Assembly (NCBI GenBank): GCA_041740995.1
Contig: JBGSKY010000225.1
Location: forward strand, 1-26,186
Direction of reading: 5' to 3'
DNA length: 26,186 nucleotides
Source of the DNA: JBGSKY01 sp041740995
Lineage (GTDB): Bacteria > Planctomycetota > Planctomycetia > Pirellulales > Pirellulaceae
Under the pieces are notes generated by a model that searched no databases, had not been told where the DNA came from, and saw only the letters and a program-made list of their open reading frames with translations. Position numbers and translations under genes: made by a program. Below are positions 14,649-22,433 of this stretch, one piece after another (the stretch's first letter is position 1; each line of letters opens with the position of its first letter).

Positions 14649-15242
14649 ATGAAACGACGAATCTTTCAATTGCCGACATTGCTCCTGCTGGTCATGTTGC
14701 CCACGGCCAGTTTTTGCGGTTGTCAGCCTGCAACGAGTGAAGCCATTGTCGAGAACTCAAATCCGACGTCGCTCTCAAAAGAGCCAACCAGCGAAGAACT
14801 TTTACCGACCTTACGGAGCAAGAAAATGAGTCAGAAATCGGCTTTCAAAACGTACAATGTTCTCACAACCGCTGAAAAACGCGTAATTGTCGATAAAGGG
14901 ACCGAGCGAGCCTTCACTGGTGAGTACACGGATTGGAAATTGAAGGGAACGTTCATTTGCCGCCAATGCAACGCACCGCTCTACGAGACCGATTCGAAGT
15001 TCGATAGCCATTGTGGTTGGCCGTCCTTCGACGATGAAATTGAAGGCTCGGTCGAACGGCACACTGACGAAGACGGATACCGCGTCGAGATCGTTTGCAA
15101 AAACTGCCAAGGCCATTTGGGACACGTCTTTTCTGGTGAAAAGTTCACGGTCAAGGACACCCGTCACTGCGTCAATTCAATCTCGATCAAGTTCGTCCCC
15201 GAAGGCGAACCGCTGCCAGAAGTAATTGTGCTGGACCAATAG
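14649..15242 (+). CDS. msrB: Peptide-methionine (R)-S-oxide reductase with lipoprotein-type leader
   Basis: This 197-residue protein has a standard MsrB domain (about 66-185) that reduces methionine-R-sulfoxide in proteins. Zinc ligands are C104, C107, C150 and C153 (CRQC and CKNC). The catalytic Cys is 174 in RHCVNS, and Cys122 in HCGWPSF is a likely resolving Cys. The first 25 residues (KRRIFQLPTLLLLVMLPTAS, then FCGC) form a signal peptide with a lipobox-like end, followed by a 40-residue Ser/Glu-rich linker. The enzyme is therefore probably anchored outside the cytoplasm and repairs envelope proteins. An internal ATG at 14826 (MSQKSAF) would give a cytoplasmic form without the leader. Confidence 0.93.
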   Translation: MKRRIFQLPTLLLLVMLPTASFCGCQPATSEAIVENSNPTSLSKEPTSEELLPTLRSKKMSQKSAFKTYNVLTTAEKRVIVDKGTERAFTGEYTDWKLKGTFICRQCNAPLYETDSKFDSHCGWPSFDDEIEGSVERHTDEDGYRVEIVCKNCQGHLGHVFSGEKFTVKDTRHCVNSISIKFVPEGEPLPEVIVLDQ

Positions 15243-15270
15243 CATCTCTCATGCAGGCGAACTGTTGAAT

Positions 15271-16236
15271 CTATCGCGGTTCATAGATGTCATGCAACCG
15301 CAGGAGCAGAGATTCAAGTCGCTCGTAATAAACATCGATATCCAGCTCGGCCTTAGCAAGCCGCAACGCTTCGATGTCTGCCTCGATTATCTCGCGAGCT
15401 TGCAATTGTTCATCGCTCAATAATTGCGATTGAGCGTTTGGCTTGAGCACGACCCGTTTGGCCAGCGCTCCATCGATCACCGAGTTATCACTGGTCTTGC
15501 CGACAACCCGCAAGCCATCATAAAAGTCAGCCGACGTTCCTTTTCCGTCGCCGTTGTCATCTAACAAGGCATGTTCAGTGGCTAAGCGATTGGCGTCGTC
15601 GTAAAACAATTGCGTCCGTCGCGTAGCAGCCAAAAACGCTTCCAGCAGCGACACTTCATCGTCGTGATCTAGATCGACCGTTTTGTCGTTTACTGACGAT
15701 GCGAGGTGCTGGGCGAATCGGCTAAAATTCGCTTCAGTCGCCGACGTGGTCGCGGTCAGCACGATACGATTCTTCGCCGAAAGCGATTTGAACCAAGCAC
15801 CACTAGTTGAGAAGCAACAGGCCACCACCGTCGGTGCTGGAACGCCATCAAGTGCTTGTTTCAGTTCTACGTCGCTAATGTCGGGACCATTGAGATTAAA
15901 GTTTAGCGCCGAACGATTGGCAGTACCGTGACCGATCAAAACAAGCCAGCGTCGTCGATTATCGTCGCGTTGAGCCCACTTGCCCAAGGCCGCCAATAGT
16001 TGCTCGCGGTCATTGGATTCAGACGTTGTTGAACCGATCACCGAACACTTTAAGTTTGCTTCGTCGCAATGCTGTCTCCAAAGATTTGCAGCTTCGGTAA
16101 ATGTTTTGGTGTAGCTTTCTTCGCCACCAGCGCCGACAACAACAAGCACGTCAATATTTTCGGGCGACTCTTCATCGGCCAAGCAATTTCCGCACAAGCC
16201 GGCCGTGATTAAAGAAAGGTAAATCCAAAGCTTCAT
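15271..16236 (-). CDS. Secreted caspase/legumain-like (clan CD) putative peptidase
   Basis: From the ATG at 16236 this is a 321-residue protein with a signal peptide (KLWIYLSLITAGLCGNCLA, cleavage near CLA-DEE). The core resembles clan CD cysteine peptidases (C13/caspase fold): the His motif WLVLIGHGT (His103) ends a beta strand, and about 37 residues later comes VVACCFSTSGAW with the candidate catalytic Cys140 or Cys141. A segment LDDNGDGKGTSADF near residue 225 looks like an acidic metal-binding loop. The C-terminus is helical and charged. Activity and substrate are unknown. The gene follows the moxR/VWA operon in the same direction after a gap with a palindromic repeat. A longer reading from 16311 would translate that repeat and is rejected. 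Confidence 0.7.
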   Translation of the reverse strand: MKLWIYLSLITAGLCGNCLADEESPENIDVLVVVGAGGEESYTKTFTEAANLWRQHCDEANLKCSVIGSTTSESNDREQLLAALGKWAQRDDNRRRWLVLIGHGTANRSALNFNLNGPDISDVELKQALDGVPAPTVVACCFSTSGAWFKSLSAKNRIVLTATTSATEANFSRFAQHLASSVNDKTVDLDHDDEVSLLEAFLAATRRTQLFYDDANRLATEHALLDDNGDGKGTSADFYDGLRVVGKTSDNSVIDGALAKRVVLKPNAQSQLLSDEQLQAREIIEADIEALRLAKAELDIDVYYERLESLLLRLHDIYEPR

Positions 16237-16262
16237 CGATATTTCAATTTCTTTTTTAAACT

Positions 16263-16357
16263 GTAGCGGCACGGCGCGAGCCGTCCGGTTCTTCGGCAAG
16301 CGAACTTGCAATGTATTTGAACTTAAACGTCACCGGAGGGCTTGCGCCCTTCCGCTA
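16263..16357 (-). repeat. 95-bp palindromic element, inverted orientation
   Basis: It starts GTAGCGGCACGGCGCGAGCC and continues through CCGGTTCTTCGGCAAGCGAA, which is the complement of the right half of the RAYT-flanking copies. It ends CACCGGAGGGCTTGCGCCC then TTCCGCTA, the complement of their left arm. It is thus the same two-armed element in the other orientation, without the third arm. It lies between the VWA/amidotransferase-fold gene and the caspase-like gene. Confidence 0.85.
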
Positions 16358-16371
16358 TTGATGGTTTCACA

Positions 16372-18864
16372 CTACGGCAATCCATGCCAACGTCGGTACG
16401 TCCACTCTCCCAATAAACAAACAAACGCAGCGATTAGAACCAGCGACTGATGCCACAAAGGTTCAACCCGACGAACGGTTTGCTCCACATTCATGAACGG
16501 AAGGCGACTTGCCAAGCTATCCAAATCATCGATCGCGATCAGCTCGCCGCCGGTCCGCGCGGCCAGTCGCTCGAGCAACTCGACGTTGGGCTGCAAACGC
16601 GAGTATTCTTCGGCAGCCGCGTTGACCACAAAACCAGTTGCCGCGTTTCCAATTGTATTGCCGTCACTGGTCGTCGCCGTTGCCGTCGCTAAATACGCTC
16701 CATCTTGTTGGACGTAGACGTCGGTTTCGAACGCGCCCGCCGATCGATCCGAAGCCTTCGATTGCAGCGGCAATGTTTCATTGGCCGGGTTGATCAGCTC
16801 GATTTGCACTTGAGCATTATCAAGCGGCTGAAATTCCTCATCGCGAACGCGGACCGCTAACGACTTCGTCAAACCGCTCGGCAAGTTATTCGAGATCGAC
16901 GTTTGCAAACCGTTCGATGCCGGCTGTCCTATAAATTCAACGCGGCGCGGCACGTCGGTAATCATCCAACGCATCATTTGTCGCCAAGCGATAAAAGCTG
17001 GATTCGTTTTTTCGTCGTCCGCAGAGGCTTGTTTTCGCCGTCCGAATCGATCGCTGCTGCCATCCAAATTCGCAGCCGGATTGGCGATCGCCCAACGCCA
17101 AAAATCGCTCAGCAAAAACGCAGCGGATCGACCTTCACCAAACCGCTGCGTTGCCAAAATCGGACTGGCTTTTTCGTTGTCGCTCTCATTGGCGACATAT
17201 ACCACCGCACCAGGTTTTGTTCCGCTTGAATGGTTCGCTGACAAGAACGGCGGCATTGCCTGCAACCGCTCACGTTCCTTCGTTTCATTATCAGCAATTC
17301 GCAGCGACGGTTGCAACCAGCCTTCGCGGGTCAACATAAAATGTTGGGGCTTCGTCGGAGTCGTCTGGCGCTGGTCAAAATAAAGCGGCATCAATTGCGA
17401 TAGCGGCCCGTTATCAAAGCCCCGCCCGCGAAATGATTCGACACCGCCAAGCATCATCAACGAGCCGCCGCGTTGGGACACAAACCGACGAAGCATCTGC
17501 GATTGGGTCGAGGTGAAAAAGTCGCTTTCCAAATCATCGATGATAATCATTTGGTACGAAAACAATTCGGCCTGCGTTTCCGGAAAACCGCCTTTAAGCT
17601 CGAAAGCGTCACGGACGCCAAATCGCGTAAACACCGGTTCATCATATTGTTCACCGCTGGCATCAGCATCGTCTTCGAAGCCAGAAAAGAGCGAGTTGCC
17701 GTTATCGACGCTGTTGTCACGAAACGTAAACTTCGCTTCGCGGCGGGCGATTCGAATCAAGCCAACCAAATCCATCTCTGGGTCCATGCTCAGCGCTCGA
17801 CGCAGAAATTTGAACTCCCAATTCGGACGCCCCGCTACATACAAGATGCGGTAAGGTCCTGCGCCGCGATCGACGATCACAAAACGACGGTTATTTGCCA
17901 ACGTCGTCTCCAGCGTCGAATCGTCCGATTCGATAGCCGCTCGTTCGCCAGCCAAGGCGACTTGTAGCCTGTAGCGCTGGACGCCGGTTTTGGTTGTATT
18001 GAATCGAACTTGCAACCGATGTTCGTCGCGATCAGCAGGCAAGCTGGCTTTCTGGTCGGCCACAATCGAACCGTCCAGCTCCATAACTTGTAGCAAGATA
18101 TCGCGACCGCGAACATTCTCGCCAGCAAGCCAAACATCTAAAGCGATCGGCGCGTTTTCGAAATCAGCGACTTCGACGGCCACGTTGCTGATCCGCAGAT
18201 CGGTCAGCGGCGATGGTTGTCGAACTAGCACAGGAAAAATCGCGGGCGACGCTGAGGAATCAGACTGGATCATCGATTCTAGTGCTGCTTGATCGGTTGC
18301 ATTGCCGTCAGTGAAAACAACAATCGCCGAGACCGGCCGCTGCTGCATGCGATCGTTAAATGTGTTCAATGCCGCTGCAATGTTCGATTGTCGCTGAGAA
18401 AAATCGACGGCGGAAAAATCATCGACCGCAGCGGTTTGCCAGCCGAATTCGTAGCGGCGAATATCGAAATCCTGAGCGACCTGCCGCTGCCAATCTGAAT
18501 CTTTGCTCAGCACATTTTCTCGCATCGATTGCAGTGCATCCGCTTTCAAACCGACGTTCATCGATTGGCTGGCATCGACCAAAATCCCGACAACGTTTTC
18601 TTGCGGCCTTGGCCATTGCAGCGACTGCATGGGTTCCAAAAGGCAGAGGGCAATCAGCGTAAATCCGATCGCCTTGGCCGTCATTGCCAACCAAGCCGCC
18701 GGGCGAGCAAGCAAGTTGTGCGAAATATAGTTGCGAAACATCAACCCACACAGAACCAACACCGCGACGACGACCAGCGGCCACCACGACCAATGATTGA
18801 AGACCAGCGTCCCCAGTGCATGATTGCCAAATTCCAACCGCATCCAAGACTCCCAAAGCATCAT
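16372..18864 (-). CDS. VWA domain membrane protein with glutamine-amidotransferase-like domain
   Basis: This is an 830-residue membrane protein. Two N-terminal helices (about 28-43 and 56-77) precede a von Willebrand A domain whose MIDAS motif is D97-x-S99-x-S101 (LVDASQSM). Beta-rich regions follow, then a class I glutamine-amidotransferase-like fold (about 345-495: RILYVAGRPNWEFK and LRRFVSQRGGSLMMLGG). A C-terminal helix (about 803-820) ends the protein. This is the layout of planctomycete BatA/BatB-like proteins, whose VWA domains bind partners through a metal ion. The ATG at 18864 overlaps the preceding stop by four bases (ATGA). It is the last gene of the coupled operon. Confidence 0.87.
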   Translation of the reverse strand: MMLWESWMRLEFGNHALGTLVFNHWSWWPLVVVAVLVLCGLMFRNYISHNLLARPAAWLAMTAKAIGFTLIALCLLEPMQSLQWPRPQENVVGILVDASQSMNVGLKADALQSMRENVLSKDSDWQRQVAQDFDIRRYEFGWQTAAVDDFSAVDFSQRQSNIAAALNTFNDRMQQRPVSAIVVFTDGNATDQAALESMIQSDSSASPAIFPVLVRQPSPLTDLRISNVAVEVADFENAPIALDVWLAGENVRGRDILLQVMELDGSIVADQKASLPADRDEHRLQVRFNTTKTGVQRYRLQVALAGERAAIESDDSTLETTLANNRRFVIVDRGAGPYRILYVAGRPNWEFKFLRRALSMDPEMDLVGLIRIARREAKFTFRDNSVDNGNSLFSGFEDDADASGEQYDEPVFTRFGVRDAFELKGGFPETQAELFSYQMIIIDDLESDFFTSTQSQMLRRFVSQRGGSLMMLGGVESFRGRGFDNGPLSQLMPLYFDQRQTTPTKPQHFMLTREGWLQPSLRIADNETKERERLQAMPPFLSANHSSGTKPGAVVYVANESDNEKASPILATQRFGEGRSAAFLLSDFWRWAIANPAANLDGSSDRFGRRKQASADDEKTNPAFIAWRQMMRWMITDVPRRVEFIGQPASNGLQTSISNNLPSGLTKSLAVRVRDEEFQPLDNAQVQIELINPANETLPLQSKASDRSAGAFETDVYVQQDGAYLATATATTSDGNTIGNAATGFVVNAAAEEYSRLQPNVELLERLAARTGGELIAIDDLDSLASRLPFMNVEQTVRRVEPLWHQSLVLIAAFVCLLGEWTYRRWHGLP

Positions 18865-21800
18865 CGACCGGCTCCGAGATTTTCATAATAACGCTGGACC
18901 GCTTGTTCGAAGCCCGGCGGGACCGGATCGCGATCCAGCGGCACGATTGCTTCGTTGTTACCTCGTTTGCGTTGCAGTTCGATTGCGACTCGATCGGCCA
19001 ACTCCTGAAGCGGACTAGCGATCAGCTCTTCAACTAGCTCCCATTCGGGCGTCTTGGAATGCCGCTTGAAATCGCTTCGCATTTGTCTAGCCGCTTGGCG
19101 AACACCGCTGGCCAAAGCTCGATCGTCGGCGTTGTCCATCAATTGTTCGACATCACGCAAAGCCTCATTGAATTGCTGAAACCCTTCACCAGTGATTGGG
19201 GATTGAGCCGCCTGACTCGACCTTGCGTTTCCGCTGCCACCACCACGGCCGCCTTGCGATGGCTGTCCACCGCGTACGCCCTGTTGGCCTTGCCCAGGTT
19301 GCTGCCCAGGTTGCTGCCCAGGTTGTTGTCCAGGTTGTCGTGACTCTGGATTTTCCTCTTCTTTATCGCCAGCTTGTTCCATCGGCTCGCCGCGTTGCGA
19401 AGGCTGTGACGATTGCGATTGACCTCGAGCTTCCGATGGAGATTCCGATGGAGATTGCGAAGCTTGCGATCCGCCCGGTTGCATCCGTTCGATTTGGTCC
19501 TGCAGCTTCTGTAATTCATCAGCCGCTCGTTGCAAATCCGCTTCGTCGCTGCCCAGCACATCACCGGTTGCGTTGGCGATCCGGTCTTGCAACCCCTGCA
19601 TTTCGGACAGTGTTTCGTCGGCCAGTTGAGCCGCTTTTTCCGGCATCGCTCGATCCATCAACATTCCTTGCGCTTGCAGTTTTTCGTCCAACTGATCACG
19701 CTGCGTTTGTTGGAATGCGTCGTACAATTTATCGGCCAGTAACGGTTCGGCTTCTTCGGCTTGCAGGACCGTTTCCTGAAGTCGTTTTTGCAAGTCTTCA
19801 AGCTGCTCGCGTTGCTTTGCAAGTTCCGCTTGTAAATCGTCCTTCGAAGATTCCGCACGCAGGCCCGCTGACGACTCGTCTGGTTTGTTGCGGTCGGCCA
19901 TCGAGTCGCGAATTTCTTGTTGTCGTTCGACCATCCCTTGCGATTGCGATTGCAAGTCGCGGAGGGCATCATCGAGCTGCTGGGCGGAAGCCTGTCGCAG
20001 TTCTTGTTCGGTTTGCTTGAGCGATTGTTCGGCCCGCGTGCCAGCCGCCAAAGCCTCCGAAGGTTTGCCTTCGCTCAGCTTTTCTGCGGCGTCTTGGATG
20101 TTCTCGCGAGTCTGCTGGGTTTGTTCTGCTGCTCGCTGCAAAGCTGACGACTGCGACTGCTGTCGCATCTGCTCGGCCAACTCATCCGCGTCGTCAAGCA
20201 ATTCTTGTTGAGCGTCGCGGAGTCGTTTAAGCTGCTCCTGTGCAGCGGCTTGTTCTTCCGGCGTTGCGGCGTTTTGAAGTGCCGATTCGGTCTGACGAAT
20301 CTGCTCGTTAATGTCGGCTTGGCGTTGAGCCAACTCCTTCAAGCGATTTTGCGCTTCCTTGGTCGCAGCGGCCTCTTCTTCGCTTGGCGGCTGAGCTTGC
20401 GATTGCGTTTCGTAGCGGTTTTCGTCTTGTTTCAATTGCAACTGTTGAATCTGCTGCTGCCGCTGAGCCGACGAAGCCGACTGCGATTGAGACTGTTGAT
20501 TTTGCGACTGCACAATTTCATGCTCACGCGCCCGCAGCTTTAATAAGCCCTGATACGAAGCCTGCTCGCTAACAATCGCATCGGCAAGCGTTTGTGCCAA
20601 AGTCGCCTCGGTGGGTTCGGAAAGCTGCTCGATCGTCTTTCGCATTGACCGCTGTGTTTCCTCAGCCGCCGAACTGGAAACAGGATCTTGCAGCGTTGCG
20701 GCTAACTCGTCAAGCTGCTCCAGCGCATCGGCTTGTGATTTCGCGATTGTCGCGATATCTGCCGACCAAGTGTCCGTCAAATCATTCGCGTTATTGAGTC
20801 GCTGTTGATTCCACGTGGCTGATAAAATCATCTTTTGCAATTCCAGCAGTTCTTCGGCTTTCTGTTGAGCGTTCGATTTTTGTTGCGGCGAAGGCGGACC
20901 GCTGGGCGAATTGCCCTGTCGAAAGATCTCTTCGAACGGACGAACGTCGGTGAAGTAGAGATCGCTCGTCGTGCGTCGCACTTTGCCATCCGCGTCGTTG
21001 TCTTCAGCCCAGAACCAATACGTTAGCAATTGGTCTGGTTGAGCGTTCAAATTCTCCATGAAAAACTCGTGTTCCAGCCGAACCATCTTGGTCGCCGATT
21101 TTGCATCGCTTTCCACCGATACTGGCTCACCGCTGGTTTCTTGAATTGTGAAACTGAGCCCATGACGCAACAGAGCAACGTCGTCGCGAATCTCCGCGAT
21201 CGTCTGCCACTCTTCGAGCGGGGAAACGCTGCTGTCGCCACCGGCAATGAGCTTAATGACCGGCGGTTGGTTTGGAACAATAGTTACCGACAGGAAACTA
21301 TCGAGCTTTGCGGCCCGGTCGGCTTCGTCGCGGAGTTCGACTTTGTATTTACCACTCTTGGAAGGCTGGATTGTCGCGATAAACTTGTTCGGATCTATTT
21401 CGTCCGCCGCCACGATCGTCGTTTCGCCTGTTTCGTCGACCAGTTTGCACGACGCAACTGGCTTGTTTAAAAACAACGACCAGCGAATCGTCGTCCCTTC
21501 GATTGCTCGAACGCGTTTCGTGTTTTCTGTCGTCGCTGGTTCAAGACCGGTATAACTTGGATATGTCAGCAAGGCATCAGAGCGGACCAATTCTGGATAA
21601 TCGAAAACAGTAACGCGATAAGTCTCTGATTGCAGTTGATCCGTGTCGACATAATACTCGAAATCGCCTCGAATACCCGAAACAAGCTGGGCAAAAATCG
21701 GATCGCGCAGACCGCGACGCATATCGGAATCGACCCATTCAGCGTCATTCGCTTCGGTTGACTCGGTCGTGCTGAGATCGCGAAGATGCAGCCGAACTTC

Positions 21801-22433
21801 AAGTGGGACTTGGTCATTGAATTTCGCAGAGATCGTCAGTGAACTGGCTCGTTCGACTTCCGTCGTGCCTGGTTCGACCAGCATTTCTCCTTTGCCAAGT
21901 AATTTTTCGGCGGACGTCAAACCGGACGAACGACCGATGGCTGACCGCGAGAACGCAAAGACACCCAGCGACATGACAGCAATTAGGACGGCAAAATTCA
22001 CTAACCCCAACGCGACCAATTGTTTGGCCGAGATAATCGACTGCCAGTGGTTCACTTGCGAATGCCGCCACGCTCGCGTTTGAATTTCGCGATTCAAAAC
22101 GGGGTTGCCCCACAAGCTTGCTTTAGAGTCCGAGACCGTTAACAAGCTCTGACGTAACTCTGGAAATCGCGTTTCGATTTTATTGGCAAGCTGTCCGTCC
22201 GTTGGTGCTCGAAATCCGATCCAAACGCGAGCGACCAGCATCCACAGTACTGCGAAGACCGCAATCGATATCGCTGACGATGGCTGAAGCAGCCACGATT
22301 CGCGGTGGTTCAGCAACAAAACGGCGACGAAGCCTAACAATATAAAGCACAGGAGAGCAAACGCCCAAGCTAGTCGTATCGTCGTGATTCGATTGCGAAC
22401 ATATCGCAACTGAGTTTTAATCCGTTCGTCCAT
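18861..22433 (-). CDS. Large membrane-anchored Gln-rich coiled-coil protein
   Basis: This is a 1190-residue protein resembling DUF4175-type planctomycete proteins; no function is established. There are three N-terminal membrane helices (about 21-42, 53-74 and 139-162), then a large extracytoplasmic region of beta/Ig-like character to about 540. A very long Gln/Glu/Ala-rich coiled coil (about 560-1000) follows, then a low-complexity Ser/Pro/Gln/Gly stretch with GQQP repeats, and a short basic end. The coiled coil suggests a scaffold or spacer in the envelope. The ATG at 22433 uses the last base of the upstream stop (TGATG), and its stop overlaps the next gene. It is held between two VWA proteins in the operon, which argues for one complex. 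Confidence 0.85.
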   Translation of the reverse strand: MDERIKTQLRYVRNRITTIRLAWAFALLCFILLGFVAVLLLNHRESWLLQPSSAISIAVFAVLWMLVARVWIGFRAPTDGQLANKIETRFPELRQSLLTVSDSKASLWGNPVLNREIQTRAWRHSQVNHWQSIISAKQLVALGLVNFAVLIAVMSLGVFAFSRSAIGRSSGLTSAEKLLGKGEMLVEPGTTEVERASSLTISAKFNDQVPLEVRLHLRDLSTTESTEANDAEWVDSDMRRGLRDPIFAQLVSGIRGDFEYYVDTDQLQSETYRVTVFDYPELVRSDALLTYPSYTGLEPATTENTKRVRAIEGTTIRWSLFLNKPVASCKLVDETGETTIVAADEIDPNKFIATIQPSKSGKYKVELRDEADRAAKLDSFLSVTIVPNQPPVIKLIAGGDSSVSPLEEWQTIAEIRDDVALLRHGLSFTIQETSGEPVSVESDAKSATKMVRLEHEFFMENLNAQPDQLLTYWFWAEDNDADGKVRRTTSDLYFTDVRPFEEIFRQGNSPSGPPSPQQKSNAQQKAEELLELQKMILSATWNQQRLNNANDLTDTWSADIATIAKSQADALEQLDELAATLQDPVSSSAAEETQRSMRKTIEQLSEPTEATLAQTLADAIVSEQASYQGLLKLRAREHEIVQSQNQQSQSQSASSAQRQQQIQQLQLKQDENRYETQSQAQPPSEEEAAATKEAQNRLKELAQRQADINEQIRQTESALQNAATPEEQAAAQEQLKRLRDAQQELLDDADELAEQMRQQSQSSALQRAAEQTQQTRENIQDAAEKLSEGKPSEALAAGTRAEQSLKQTEQELRQASAQQLDDALRDLQSQSQGMVERQQEIRDSMADRNKPDESSAGLRAESSKDDLQAELAKQREQLEDLQKRLQETVLQAEEAEPLLADKLYDAFQQTQRDQLDEKLQAQGMLMDRAMPEKAAQLADETLSEMQGLQDRIANATGDVLGSDEADLQRAADELQKLQDQIERMQPGGSQASQSPSESPSEARGQSQSSQPSQRGEPMEQAGDKEEENPESRQPGQQPGQQPGQQPGQGQQGVRGGQPSQGGRGGGSGNARSSQAAQSPITGEGFQQFNEALRDVEQLMDNADDRALASGVRQAARQMRSDFKRHSKTPEWELVEELIASPLQELADRVAIELQRKRGNNEAIVPLDRDPVPPGFEQAVQRYYENLGAGR
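19295..19337. repeat. 12-bp tandem repeat encoding GQQP
   Basis: CAGGTTGCTGCC is present in about 3.6 copies (19295, 19307, 19319, 19331), the later ones with C-to-T changes. It encodes a run of Gly-Gln-Gln-Pro in the low-complexity tail of the coiled-coil protein and is a likely site of length variation between strains. Confidence 0.85.

Noticed and set aside
19295..19337. Possible CRISPR-like direct repeats
   Set aside because: The units are 12 bp with no spacers and are in frame in a Gln/Pro-rich protein, so they are a coding tandem repeat.
19196..20020. Plus-strand frame of 274 codons
   Set aside because: It is antisense to the low-complexity coiled-coil gene, whose biased codons keep the opposite strand open; the product resembles no protein.
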